The position numbers were made by a program, and so were the translations under genes. Below, piece by piece: positions 12,062-24,800 of a stretch of 64,000 bases of DNA; within the stretch, counting starts at the first letter, position 1, and every line of letters starts with the position of its first letter. A model generated the notes under the pieces. It was not told the origin of the DNA. It was given only the letters and a program-made list of their open reading frames with translations, and made no database searches. Origin of the DNA: Limnomonas spitsbergensis (Eukaryota; Chlorophyta; Chlorophyceae; Chlamydomonadales); contig JAYJMM010000120.1 of NCBI GenBank assembly GCA_037349105.1, forward strand, positions 4,902,001-4,966,000. Reading direction: 5' to 3'.

Positions 12062-13127
12062 GCTAGTTACTGCGGCAGCTGCTCAGATCAAGCCCCCGGC
12101 AAGCAGCGCAGCCGCCGCACCTCCCCCGACGCAGAGCCACAGTAACGCGACCCTGAAGCTTCCGAAGGAGAGCATTCACGCCTCGCCCGGGTGTGAATCT
12201 GGGACTTCCTACCTGAGCATGCCCCTCGAGGCGCACATGGAGCTGCTCAGGCTGGCAGAGGACGGCGCTGACGCCGGCACTGGCGAGCAAGTGCTGTGGA
12301 GCAATGGCATCATGAGGGGGGAGCTGTCTGGCGGCTCGGATCTTGCCGGGACATTCGGGCTGGGGCAGGTGCTCCGGGCAGTGGAGTCGGGCAGCTGCAG
12401 CCCGGCAGAAACCGCAGCCGACGGTCGCCTACATCAGGGAGCCTCTGAGGGGGATGGAGCGGTGGCATGTGGAGAGCCCGGGATGGTGACACCTGGCTGG
12501 CCCTACAGCGTAACCGTGGGTCCTGGCGGTGTTGACGCAAGCTTCTGTGGGATGACGGACGTGGACCCGGAGATGGTGGAGTTTCTTAAGGAGGTGTTGC
12601 TCTACGGGGAGGAGGAGGGGCAGGAATGGGGCGACGGTGGGAGCCAGGACACTAACTCGGGAGCTGCTTCGATGCCGCAACAACAACAGGATCCTGACAG
12701 CGCTGCCTTGGTGTCAGCGAGCACCGAGCATCCGGCCGTATCAGAAGCAACGACAGCTTCGGTAGCTGGTGGGAACAGTGCAACCGTCTCCTCCGCAGCC
12801 GCCTTGGACGACGTCTTTGGAGCCATGTTTGAGCCATGGACCGGGTCATTGGAGACTCAGGCTGACTCCATGGCAGGCTCCGGGCGCCCGCTGCCTGCTG
12901 TGGGGGCTGCCGGGGCTGGCTCCGGTACCCGCACGAATATCGCGGATCCCTCTGAGGGAGTTGAAGGAGGCAGCAGTGCGGGTCCTGAGGGAGCTCGGGT
13001 GGGAGGGAGCGACGCCCAGGCGGGGAGGTCGGAGGCACAGCTGCTCTCTGAGGCGCTGGAGCTGCTGCCTGACCTGGATGCAGTAGCGAACCAGCTGTGT
13101 GTCAAGTATGACATTGTGGACTGTTGA
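12062..13127 (+). pseudogene. Isolated last-exon copy of the alpha-solenoid gene
   Basis: Identical to exon 5 of the minus-strand gene at 25109-31678, but the four upstream exons are absent from this copy. The exon's splice acceptor, CCGCAG in the native locus, reads CCGCAT here (T at 12061). The open frame runs on upstream to a TAA at 12006 and now offers an in-frame ATG at 12060, so a protein of about 355 residues (Ala/Gly/Ser-rich, with VDPEMVEFLKEVLLYGEEE near the middle) could in principle be made. No promoter was identified. A TGTAA poly(A)-type signal is at 13426-13430. I regard it as a gene fragment produced by the duplication. Confidence 0.85.
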
Positions 13128-13130
13128 TGT

Positions 13131-13818
13131 TGTTCCTAGGGCACATAGCTCTTTGAGGAATTGGGTGGGGCACATCTGGTGAAAACGATAGGCTATGAAA
13201 ACAAAAGGGTTGGTGCTTATCTGCAAACACCGGCTGAGCTGTAGGTGGGGTTTATGACAACAAGCGCATTTGATGTTGTTGTGGTGGGCTGGTGAGTCTA
13301 CTCATGAGGCTCTAACATTTGGCCTCGTCCATGATACTTATCAGAAATCATTGCCTCATTCACCGCCCTCTGGGCCAGGAGGGGGTCTGGTTGCCTTCGG
13401 GGTGTGGCATCTTAGCACGCTTCCCTGTAAGTGTGCCGGCAGACGATTCATGTTTTCAGGTGTGCCAATTCACCTGTGCATGACCTTCGAGCAACGAACA
13501 CTACTAGGCCGCTAAAGACCAAACCATTTAGCTGGTCCACACCTGGTAGGTGGTCCAAGCAGTAGGGCTTTCTGTATAAGGCCCCCCTGGACGTTGCGGC
13601 AGCTTCACTGCGGCTGAAACACACTAAAATAAATTGTCCTGGTTGCATGATTTGGGGTCCAGCCTCTTGGAGCACTGCCTAAAATATTACAGTACGGTAG
13701 CCTTGTATACATTGTTCATTTGCGCCAAATCTTGTGTGCATGTCTTGCCGCCAGAAAGCCACCAGCCATTTGGCCTAGGGGACTCAACCAGCCGGGGGCC
13801 CAAGGATAAGGGCTTGCT
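13131..13818. other. 3' flank of the exon copy, no gene seen
   Basis: Contains the TGTAA signal at 13426-13430 and, at about 13552-13600, a diverged member of the dispersed CAAGCAGTAGGGCTT-type repeat. No coding segment is supported. The mirror copy is 24418-25105. Confidence 0.5.
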
Positions 13819-13826
13819 GCTGCAGG

Positions 13827-14982
13827 CAGGGTTACCCAGTACGGACCGTATTGGCCTAAAATCCCGTACCGTATCCGTACCGCACGGTACCGTTTGCAAC
13901 ACGGCCAAGTACGGTCGCCATTTCCTACACTGCATGGCTGCTTGAGAGCATAAGTGCAAATATCAGCCAGGCATATCAGATATTATCAGGATAGAGGTAG
14001 AGGCATCGCTGAGAACAAGTCCTAGGAAGGCATAGACTGATGCGCATTGGATTTTGCAGCCGTCATCGAAGGCTGGCCAGGCCAAGAGTATGCGATGCGA
14101 ATTTTGCGACAAGACTATCGTCGGCACTAAGCGATTTACCACTAGTTTTAAGGTACTGCTCGATTGCGCAGCTCCCTCGTCTGACAAGTCCACACAGTCC
14201 ACAGTCCACACCTCCAGGACATCGAAATCTACGTAAACTCGCTCGCTTCCAGAGGTTAAGAGGCATTCGTTGCTCGTAAAAGCCTAAGTCTACCCCCAAA
14301 CTTAGTGGCAATAAGACACAACTTGGCGCCAAGTCACAATCCAAAGCTGCATGGAGGGAAGAGGCAAGGAGGAGTAGGAGCCCATGAGTCCAGGACTCCT
14401 AGGAGAGAGGCAAGACACAGGAGCTCCGTGTCTCCTAACGAAGTGATTTTCATGCATGCTATGCAATGATGCAACTCAGCAACTCTGCAAGGTGATTCTG
14501 AGGCCTCTTGTTTCTATATTCCTGCATGTAAAATTTCATCTGCCATGCTGGTGGGTAGCGTTTATATGGGCTGGCTGAATTGCTGAAATGCTGAATGGCA
14601 TGTTGGAACATTGTAATAGCGATGTGTGAGGAGTTTGGGGTTGCATCCGAGGTTGCATCAATGATCATATTTTTTTCTAGCATGTCAGCATGGTAAATCT
14701 GCATGCATGCATGGAGATCCTTGGTGGTTATTTGGGGGCCATGCAAAATTGCAAGGGGGCTGTCATGCAGCCATGCAGTATGTCAGGATGTGCATGGGGT
14801 CAAACAGCCATGGGAGTGTTGCATGCATGTGTTTCTCTGTGTGGATCCTGCTGTCCTGGGCTTTGAAAATGGGGGGAAATCTTGGACCGTACTGCCCTAC
14901 CGTATTGTCCCTTTCGTCCGTACCGTATCCGCACCGTACCGTACCGTATTTCCGTACCGTGTTTCCGTACCGGGTTACCCTG
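13827..14982. mobile_element. Non-autonomous hAT-like DNA transposon, copy in arm B
   Basis: The 1,156-bp element is bounded by terminal inverted repeats CAGGGTWACCCRGTACGG (16 of 18 bases identical between ends). It is flanked by a perfect 8-bp direct repeat GCTGCAGG (13819-13826 and 14983-14990), the target-site length typical of hAT elements. Both subterminal regions are packed with GGTAC/CCGTACC motifs, as often seen for hAT transposase binding sites. Inside, a short plus frame at 14054-14236 encodes SMRCEFCDKTIVGTKRF, resembling the start of a BED zinc finger (Cys-x2-Cys) of a hAT transposase. The later His ligand seems to be lost and no transposase core is present. Confidence 0.75.
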
Positions 14983-14990
14983 GCTGCAGG

Positions 14991-16380
14991 CCCTCACGGC
15001 CGTCGGTTGTGATGCAGCTGAACTAAAGCTGAAGCTCAGTAGCATAACGGTACCCTGAGCGCGCTTTCAGGGCTGGCATTCCGGAGCGCTGTTTTTGTAC
15101 CATTTTTCACTACCGTACAGCAGTACCCTTTTATCCTTTCCCCCGAAACATGGACTGTGTATCTTAAGTGCGCATCAGCAACAGCGACATCATAGCCTGC
15201 GGACGGGGGACCTGATCAGTGTTATTTTGGGGCTTCAGGTCCACCTTCAGCAGGCTTCCACGCCAGATTGAGACCAAACCAGGACCGGCCTAGGACTGGT
15301 GCCGAATGTAGTATGACTGGCCACAACTGGGGCCTCTGGCCAGAGGCCAGAGCTTAGCTGACATTGAGCTATGTCATTCAAAAGAAACACTGGGCCTGAT
15401 GGTGCAAGCCCTGCTGCTTTGGCCACTGGCCTATTATGGTGGATCTCCATTGGCCCGGTGTGCATGCACAGATGGTTTTGAGTACACAACAAAATCTTCG
15501 GATGCCACCACACTCTCAAGAGACAGCGTTTCAGAATGCAATATCTACCGACGATTACATTGATTGTTCCTGCCCCCCTAGTCCTTTTAGTATCGTCTTC
15601 TCTCACATTTGAACAGTTGGGCGCCGGCGTGGCTGAGCCTTCTTGAGGGCCCAGAGCTGTTCCGGCATTGACCAGCAAGACATAATGAAACTCACAGCTG
15701 GGTTACGCGCTTTAACTACGCTCTAGCTTAATCATGGCCGGGGAGGTCTGATGCAGCAAGCCTTGCTGCTTGGGCTCCTGGCCATGTTCCAGACAAAGGT
15801 TTACCCTACACACTGCTTCCGTATACCCTTAAACACAGGTCCTCCATCCTCCGCACCTGGCCCCTGATACCCGAGTCATCCTGTAAAATGCATCCAGTCT
15901 ATACGCCCCAGTCCATGCACCTGGCCCATGCTGATAATTGCAAATACACTTGGCACATAAACCCCTGGCGGTCTTGCACCTGGCCCATGCGGCTAACTAT
16001 ACCTAGCCTATCACCTCAAGCATTGCACATGGACACTTACTGTCAAATGCAGATGACGATTTATTTCCTGTTAGACAAGCAAAAAAGCTCCTCCTAGTTT
16101 TTCTCCTTAGTGCTCAACTTTTCTTAATTATTCCCTTTTCCCACTTTGCTTTGTGTGAGAGGTATTTTCACAATACTGTTTGTTTCACTTCTTCACCATA
16201 TCACAGCCATTTAACCAGTATCACTCGTTTACATTTCTGGGTTGCATAAAGAAGTAATAAGTAATTTTCCAACGAAGTCGGATTTCCAATTACTTCAAAA
16301 ATTGTTCACCATCACAGAAAGCATACTAGGCATGAGATGCACTTAATATCCGATGTCAATTTTCATTATGTTTGTTATGG
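14991..16380. other. Non-coding part of arm B
   Basis: No gene supported. It carries two members of the dispersed hairpin repeat family (about 15405-15430, and GCAGCAAGCCTTGCTGC at 15753-15769). The minus-strand open frame at 15247-15678 overlaps one of these repeats and has no recognisable domain. The last 300 bp are AT-rich. The mirror copy is 21856-23245. Confidence 0.5.
15753..15769. repeat. Dispersed hairpin repeat, GCAGCAAGCCTTGCTGC
   Basis: Perfect 17-base palindrome-like core (GCAGCAAG-C-CTTGCTGC) followed by a GGG-CC-GGCC type tail. Related cores occur at 11690, 26528, 38284, 44019, 49904 and 52982, in different sequence contexts. It has an inverted copy at 22467-22483 as part of block B'. 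Confidence 0.6.
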
Positions 16381-17448
16381 AACAACATGCAGTGTCAACA
16401 TGCAGTGCCGCCATGCAGTGTCAACATGCAGTGCCGCCATGCATTGTCAACATGTAGTGCCGCCATGCAGTCTCAACATGTAGTGCTGCCATGCAGTGTC
16501 AACATGTAAGACTGCCGCCATTCAGTGCCGCAATTCTGCACCACCATGGATGTTTGCCCTTTTTTTTCTGCCCTGCAGTGCCACCATGCAGTGCCACTCC
16601 CAGGCTGATGGGAGGGTATGGAGGTCCACAAAACTTGGACGAAGCACCTCAACCAGACTGCCGCAGCCAGAAACGCAATGGGGACGCCCGTTGGGTATGA
16701 GTACGAGATTCCCTGAGTCTCTTCATTCTTGTTCCATAGTGTGGAAAGCGATCATGCACACAAAAGACCTTACATCTGGGTGCATGCATAGGCGTGTGGG
16801 CAGGTACAGAAGCATTTGTGCTCGAATGGTGTAGGCTTGGTGGACTTTTAGATGCTGGTTCTTATAAGCTACAGTACTGCCCTCTCGGCAGCCAGCTGCA
16901 ACACTTATTGCAAAATGTAGTCGCCTTACTGGCACCCACATGGGCTGACACAACTCTTGATTCAGTCTAAGCAGCAGATGTTGGTGCAAAACCTTGCCCA
17001 CAGCCATGTAACAATACTGTTGAATTCGGGGCCTAAGCAGAGTCGTAAAACATCGTTATTTATTTACAACTTAATTTTGCCCCCCAGTCTCATTCGATCC
17101 AAAAATTGTTAGTGTAGAAATATATTACCAAATCTGTTAGTTCCAGCCCATTATTCAAGAATAATGGCAGCAGTGCAAATTAGTTGAGTCCACCACTGGT
17201 AAAAAATATATTCAGGGATAGCTTTGTCTAACTGTTTGAGCGTAAGAAATTACCAAAAAAATGTACCACATCAAAATAACTAAGTTTAGTACCTAATAAA
17301 CTACTGAGCACACAGATAACACCCGCCACTGTTTTCCTACACATGGTTTGCGACCATCTTAACGCCTCTACTCCCAGGGATAAATTGCGATTATATAAAT
17401 TAGTCTACTAGTCCAGCAAGCTTACATGGGGAATGCCACAACATTACT

Positions 17449-18288
17449 CTACAAGACCACAGCCTCATTCAATGCAAACAAGCGGCCCTCAACCTTGCAA
17501 CCAGTCTTCGCGGTGATAGCCGAGTATGCCAGCACGTTGCCAAATACCACAGTGTTGACCTCGAAAGTGGCAGCACTGCCTAGCTGCCAGAACACGTTCT
17601 TGGCCTGGGCACCACCCGACAGGATCATCTTGAGGCCAGAGCTCACCTAGTCATGGCGAGAGAAATAATAGGAACTAACACATCAACAGAGACGATTCAT
17701 TGCTTTCAAGACCGTTGGGAGAAAATCTTGACAAATACTGTCCAAATACTGTCCAAATACTGTCTAGTTATGCAGTAGAGAGGCAATTCTGGCAGCAAGG
17801 CTGATGCTACCATCCTCCCGAATGGTGGTCGAATTCCATGCATGGAAACCAAGTACTAACCTCAAGGGTCTCCGCAATCTGGAAGATGAACACACTGTCC
17901 GAGGCGCTGCCGTACATTTGTACACTCATAAGGTTAGTTGGGAAGTCATGCCACCCAGCAGGCTCTGATGGACACAGAGGACTTCCTTGCATTCAGCAAG
18001 CAACTGAGTGGCTCGCATCAAGCAATGTTGAACAGCCTGACATGTTTTCGCTCCCTTGGTTCTCAGTTGATTTCTCCTTCATTTGTTCTCACCGTGTTTG
18101 TGACTGTAGATAGAGTAGGCAAGCACAGTGAAGCTGAACGCCGTGCCAAGGTCCACGCTGTCGGGAGTAGTATTTTCCAGCAACCCTCGAGACATCACTC
18201 GGGCTGCATCAGTGATGATCATGCCAGAGGTGGCCATGAGGAAGAGCGTAATGGCGCATTGCAGCTTGATGGCTTGCATATGAGACAT
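17449..18288 (-). pseudogene. Decayed ice-binding protein (DUF3494) gene, copy 2
   Basis: Same structure as the decayed gene at 6829-7668: first exon from ATG 18288 with signal peptide, mostly deleted and frame-broken central exon, well-kept last exon 17646-17449. It differs from copy 1 only at 17935 (T instead of C), inside the degenerate central part. Since both copies share every disabling change, the decay predates the duplication. Confidence 0.7.
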
Positions 18289-20285
18289 TCTCTGCTGGAT
18301 GGGGCTAATGGGGCAGCAGGCAACAGGGTGGCATCATTCCGTTAGCATTGAGGGAAACGTCAGATATTCAACGTGAGACTGAACTGAATATCAGGGGCTG
18401 GAAGTAAAGGAGGGCACCCTGTTTGGCCATTCGTCATCTTAGTTAGTTTTCACCAAGCAAGTTGTAAAATTGTGTAAGGAAACTAGGAAAACGGGCATCG
18501 TCAGGACTTCAGGAGGCATGCATCAGTCCTGAATATCCTGAAGTGATTAGTGCGCCAACTCAAGACAATCAGAGCAGCTGGAACGGATGGAACAGCCAAG
18601 ACGGTTGATTTTATTACTGTATGGCATCAGTATTATGCTGTTGCCATACATGTCTCAGGCTAACATCCCTAGCCCATGCCTGGCTCTGGCTAAGTATAAT
18701 GCCTACTAAACATGATGCGGTTTGTTGTTCGACTTGATGCAATAATTGCCACGCTGTTTTCTATCACGCATACATGCACTGATTATGGATCTGGAATAGT
18801 ACCGGTACGTGCGTGGCTCACCCGCCTTCAGCAATTAGTTGGCTAGATGGGGGTTGCTCCGGAACGGAGAGTAACCTTCGGCTGTTGAAGATAGTATGCT
18901 GCTGCAAGCGATGGCAACTGAGCGAGATGGTCAGCAGAAGAGAAGCGAATAACGAAGTGCCCATTGATCAAGGCGGACATACACCCAGGCTTTATAGTTT
19001 TCAGAGGCGGCTGCTCCAGGCCGAATTCCAGACGAATTCGGCCCGAGTCCGAACGAAGTCATGCCATATTACGACATGCCATCACTAAAATATCTGGAAT
19101 CTTAGGGATATGTAATGATCCCAAAAGCACCCCTTCTCGCCACGCACAGCCCAATGTCGTAGATTCCGAATTCATTAGTCAACGTAAAAGCCTGTGCGTG
19201 TAAATGTGCGCTGGAAGGGTCGGTGCTCGAAGGCCGATATCCCAATAGTAGACTCTTCAGGGGTCGATCAGGAACATGCTAGCTGTCATTATGATGCCGA
19301 ACACCCCACGCAACTAACGAACCAATGGGACACGGCTCGTGTATAAAGAGTATGTAGAGGGTTTGATGGTGGTTCGGCGTCAGCCAACAATGAACCCCCC
19401 CCATCCATCTACTACCGGTACGGTCCTTACTGAAGAGCACCGCATGAACCAATTTCTCGGAATGCGATTCACCCAGCTGGCCGGCAGAACAGATTATTCG
19501 GCGACCGAGGAGCTTCCAGCAGACTTCCAGCGAGCTGCTTAACGAGTTGTCGAATGCGGACGTGGCTGGAAAGTACGACACTACTGGTGCGTGCGTGGTC
19601 GGAGATGATTGGGCATTTCGAGAAGGCCCCGAGAAAAGTAGTAATCGTGTATGTGGAGAGGGCACCTGAGGGTGGCGGGCGCCCTGCCACATCCAGATGG
19701 CCATTCGCAGGAGGACTATAAAGCCTGCGATATTCATCGATCATTTTGAATACAATCAGTCGACCAAGTTTTATTTCCTCCCATTGACTACCGTGATTGA
19801 CTACTCCGCCCCGCCCGGTCCAACCCACCCACCGGGCGCTCAGTCCGCCCGTTCAACAAACCTCCATTGCCCCACCAGCTTAAGGTAGGCATTGTGGATG
19901 ATGGGTTAAAGCAAGGGGCATGCGATACATTCATACATAAAACTAACCAGTAGGCATGATTTGCTTGTATCGATGTCAGGACCTGCTAGCAAGATAGCTA
20001 TACAGCCTCAACTTTTAGGCGTGGATAGGTCGGTCGTACGAGGAGGGTGAATCCGTCCGTGTATGGTAGTTGCGACCGTCGCGTGCTAGGCTCATTATTG
20101 TTGATGGGTGTCAGGTGGTAATTTCACATTCCACGGAAATCATGAGCATCAGGCCGAAACTAAGACAGTCATCGGCACCTGATACTACAACTGCGGACTG
20201 ATTACGCACGTATGATCATGTAATAATCCTGCCTACCTTGATTGCCCGCTTCTTAGTTACCGACTACCGCCCCACACAACAGATC

Positions 20286-21708
20286 ATGTCCCCGATGCAA
20301 TCCAACACGCTGCAATGCGCAGTTGCTATCTTCCTCGTGGTCAGCTCTGGCATCATCGCTTCTGATGCGGCCCGAGAGCTGAGGCAAACGAACCCCTCGA
20401 CTGTCGACCTTGGCACAGCTGCCGGTTTCACAGTGCTTGCCTACGCCACCGTCACAAACACGGTGAGTTACTAATAAATATGATGCAAGCTGGGGTGCAT
20501 CCCTCATGACCCCCCTAATAAAAAAGGAGTGCCCCAGAGCTGTCTCTGGCCGGATGGGACAGCATACTACACAGATGGGGTTTGAAATCAGTTAGGTAGC
20601 TAGATGAACAAGCATCATGCAATGCATGCATGGCAACCTGTCCAACAGTAGTCCTAGCCTCTGCATCTGTCACTAAAAATGGAAGTTGGTTCGAACAAAA
20701 GAATTTCTCCCCCGCTGAATCCTGCAATAGTTTCCTGCAAAAGTGTTTGTAGTATGTGCAACAGAGCTGTGTGGAGGGAAGACATGTGCATTGCATGTGG
20801 CCAATGACCAAGCATTCCGTTGAACCGTCTCACCCTCGCTGCTGACTAATTATCGTCGTTATTACGCTGCAGGGCAAGACCAGCGTCGGCGGATACCTTG
20901 GCGTCAGCCCTGGCTCTGATGTCGCTGGGGATGCAGTCTCTTACTCTGCACCTGAGGACCGCAACGGCCGGGCAGACGCCGGTGACGCCGCGACTGCGAA
21001 GGCTTACATTACAGCAGCTCACTCTGATGCAGCGGGACGTGATGAGAATGTTGTCGTCCTCTCAGCTGTTAACCTGGGTGGCCTGACACTGGAGCGAGGC
21101 CTGTACAAGTCCACAGGTGCCCTGGAGGTGTCTTCGGGCGACCTGACCCTCGACGGTGGCAACAGCAATGGTGCTGCCTCAGAGGCCGTGTTCATCTTCC
21201 AGATTGCCGAGACACTGCAGGTCAGTCTTCCCTACCTTATTACAGCAGCGCTGTATTGCCTCCCTAATAACCTAGTACAGCTGAAATGTTTGTCAGCAGT
21301 ATATATGGTATTATTCTGCGTACATGGTTAGCATTTATTATTATTATTATTATTATTATTATAAAAAACAACAAGCCCCATTACTCCCACTATGCACTGT
21401 CTACCCACCACGGCCTATGAGCTTAATATTTACCTGATCCTGATATTATGATATTTCCACACACCTCCTCTCCTGACCTTTAGGTGAGCTCTGGCCTAAA
21501 GATGATTTTGACAGGTGGAGCTCAGGCCAAGAACGTGTTCTGGCAGTTGGGCAGTGCTGCCACTTTTGAGGTCGACTCAGTGGTGGTAGGAACTGTGATG
21601 GCTTACTCGGCGATCACTGCCAAGGCTGGCTGCCAGGTGGAGGGTCGTCTGTTTGCGCTGAACGAGGCTGTCAGCCTGGACAGCAACGTGGTGGTCTTTC
21701 CCTCGTAA
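20286..21708 (+). CDS. Secreted ice-binding protein, DUF3494 family, copy 2
   Basis: Exons 20286-20462, 20873-21220 and 21484-21708; 249 residues. Coding sequence and introns are identical to the gene at 9666-11088 as far as I can see, so both should make the same secreted protein: signal peptide about residues 1-29, then the DUF3494 beta-helix domain with GAQAKNVFWQLGSAATF. The only nearby differences are outside the gene (20131 in the upstream region, 21731 just 3' of the stop). The upstream region, including the TATA-like segment at 19715-19727, is retained. This is the copy that sits in the presumed original context, next to B'. Confidence 0.9.
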
Positions 21709-21852
21709 AACTTGCAAGCTCTATTGACAATATAATCTGGGACGTATAGTGATAAATATTCATCAGGCTGAAGTATCCATAGATAGTGGATATGGCATTT
21801 TTCTTAAAGAGCTGATATTCTTGTATTGTGGAGGAGAGTAGTGCCCCTCTTA

Positions 21853-24800
21853 GTTCCATAACAAACATAATGAAAATTGACATCGGATATTAAGTGCATC
21901 TCATGCCTAGTATGCTTTCTGTGATGGTGAACAATTTTTGAAGTAATTGGAAATCCGACTTCGTTGGAAAATTACTTATTACTTCTTTATGCAACCCAGA
22001 AATGTAAACGAGTGATACTGGTTAAATGGCTGTGATATGGTGAAGAAGTGAAACAAACAGTATTGTGAAAATACCTCTCACACAAAGCAAAGTGGGAAAA
22101 GGGAATAATTAAGAAAAGTTGAGCACTAAGGAGAAAAACTAGGAGGAGCTTTTTTGCTTGTCTAACAGGAAATAAATCGTCATCTGCATTTGACAGTAAG
22201 TGTCCATGTGCAATGCTTGAGGTGATAGGCTAGGTATAGTTAGCCGCATGGGCCAGGTGCAAGACCGCCAGGGGTTTATGTGCCAAGTGTATTTGCAATT
22301 ATCAGCATGGGCCAGGTGCATGGACTGGGGCGTATAGACTGGATGCATTTTACAGGATGACTCGGGTATCAGGGGCCAGGTGCGGAGGATGGAGGACCTG
22401 TGTTTAAGGGTATACGGAAGCAGTGTGTAGGGTAAACCTTTGTCTGGAACATGGCCAGGAGCCCAAGCAGCAAGGCTTGCTGCATCAGACCTCCCCGGCC
22501 ATGATTAAGCTAGAGCGTAGTTAAAGCGCGTAACCCAGCTGTGAGTTTCATTATGTCTTGCTGGTCAATGCCGGAACAGCTCTGGGCCCTCAAGAAGGCT
22601 CAGCCACGCCGGCGCCCAACTGTTCAAATGTGAGAGAAGACGATACTAAAAGGACTAGGGGGGCAGGAACAATCAATGTAATCGTCGGTAGATATTGCAT
22701 TCTGAAACGCTGTCTCTTGAGAGTGTGGTGGCATCCGAAGATTTTGTTGTGTACTCAAAACCATCTGTGCATGCACACCGGGCCAATGGAGATCCACCAT
22801 AATAGGCCAGTGGCCAAAGCAGCAGGGCTTGCACCATCAGGCCCAGTGTTTCTTTTGAATGACATAGCTCAATGTCAGCTAAGCTCTGGCCTCTGGCCAG
22901 AGGCCCCAGTTGTGGCCAGTCATACTACATTCGGCACCAGTCCTAGGCCGGTCCTGGTTTGGTCTCAATCTGGCGTGGAAGCCTGCTGAAGGTGGACCTG
23001 AAGCCCCAAAATAACACTGATCAGGTCCCCCGTCCGCAGGCTATGATGTCGCTGTTGCTGATGCGCACTTAAGATACACAGTCCATGTTTCGGGGGAAAG
23101 GATAAAAGGGTACTGCTGTACGGTAGTGAAAAATGGTACAAAAACAGCGCTCCGGAATGCCAGCCCTGAAAGCGCGCTCAGGGTACCGTTATGCTACTGA
23201 GCTTCAGCTTTAGTTCAGCTGCATCACAACCGACGGCCGTGAGGGCCTGCAGCCAGGGTAACCCGGTACGGAAACACGGTACGGAAATACGGTACGGTAC
23301 GGTGCGGATACGGTACGGACGAAAGGGACAATACGGTAGGGCAGTACGGTCCAAGATTTCCCCCCATTTTCAAAGCCCAGGACAGCAGGATCCACACAGA
23401 GAAACACATGCATGCAACACTCCCATGGCTGTTTGACCCCATGCACATCCTGACATACTGCATGGCTGCATGACAGCCCCCTTGCAATTTTGCATGGCCC
23501 CCAAATAACCACCAAGGATCTCCATGCATGCATGCAGATTTACCATGCTGACATGCTAGAAAAAAATATGATCATTGATGCAACCTCGGATGCAACCCCA
23601 AACTCCTCACACATCGCTATTACAATGTTCCAACATGCCATTCAGCATTTCAGCAATTCAGCCAGCCCATATAAACGCTACCCACCAGCATGGCAGATGA
23701 AATTTTACATGCAGGAATATAGAAACAAGAGGCCTCAGAATCACCTTGCAGAGTTGCTGAGTTGCATCATTGCATAGCATGCATGAAAATCACTTCGTTA
23801 GGAGACACGGAGCTCCTGTGTCTTGCCTCTCTCCTAGGAGTCCTGGACTCATGGGCTCCTACTCCTCCTTGCCTCTTCCCTCCATGCAGCTTTGGATTGT
23901 GACTTGGCGCCAAGTTGTGTCTTATTGCCACTAAGTTTGGGGGTAGACTTAGGCTTTTACGAGCAACGAATGCCTCTTAACCTCTGGAAGCGAGCGAGTT
24001 TACGTAGATTTCGATGTCCTGGAGGTGTGGACTGTGGACTGTGTGGACTTGTCAGACGAGGGAGCTGCGCAATCGAGCAGTACCTTAAAACTAGTGGTAA
24101 ATCGCTTAGTGCCGACGATAGTCTTGTCGCAAAATTCGCATCGCATACTCTTGGCCTGGCCAGCCTTCGATGACGGCTGCAAAATCCAATGCGCATCAGT
24201 CTATGCCTTCCTAGGACTTGTTCTCAGCGATGCCTCTACCTCTATCCTGATAATATCTGATATGCCTGGCTGATATTTGCACTTATGCTCTCAAGCAGCC
24301 ATGCAGTGTAGGAAATGGCGACCGTACTTGGCCGTGTTGCAAACGGTACCGTGCGGTACGGATACGGTACGGGATTTTAGGCCAATACGGTCCGTACTGG
24401 GTAACCCTGCCTGCAGCAGCAAGCCCTTATCCTTGGGCCCCCGGCTGGTTGAGTCCCCTAGGCCAAATGGCTGGTGGCTTTCTGGCGGCAAGACATGCAC
24501 ACAAGATTTGGCGCAAATGAACAATGTATACAAGGCTACCGTACTGTAATATTTTAGGCAGTGCTCCAAGAGGCTGGACCCCAAATCATGCAACCAGGAC
24601 AATTTATTTTAGTGTGTTTCAGCCGCAGTGAAGCTGCCGCAACGTCCAGGGGGGCCTTATACAGAAAGCCCTACTGCTTGGACCACCTACCAGGTGTGGA
24701 CCAGCTAAATGGTTTGGTCTTTAGCGGCCTAGTAGTGTTCGTTGCTCGAAGGTCATGCACAGGTGAATTGGCACACCTGAAAACATGAATCGTCTGCCGG

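Larger units (their letters stand above)
11665..16383. repeat. Inverted repeat arm B (4,719 bp), derived copy
   Basis: Reverse complement of 21853-26571; paired positions sum to 38236 at both ends, so no net indel. The one substitution I found is T at 12061 versus G (minus strand) at 26175. The arm's left end cuts through a dispersed repeat that is continuous across 26571 in the other arm, which marks this arm as the copy. Contents: last-exon copy of the alpha-solenoid gene, hAT-like element, non-coding DNA. Confidence 0.95.
16383..21844. repeat. Direct repeat block A, copy 2 (5,462 bp)
   Basis: Copy of 5763-11224. It begins in a 120-bp stub of the 13-bp minisatellite fused to the end of arm B with at most 1 bp of shared sequence (C). 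At its right end it runs without a break into GCCCCTCTTA and then arm B', which I take to be the original A-B' order. About 16510-17448 is AT-rich and without a gene. Confidence 0.95.

Noticed and set aside
12024..13127. Initial idea that the 367-codon frame is a separate transcription-factor-like gene
   Set aside because: The frame has no ATG at its start in either copy, and the native copy carries a CAG acceptor that joins in exact phase to the upstream solenoid exons, so it is a terminal exon.
12063..13226. Several antisense and off-frame open frames over the last-exon copy (and mirror set at 25010-26173)
   Set aside because: GC-rich exon shadows; only the frame that splices in phase to exon 4 of the native gene is credible.
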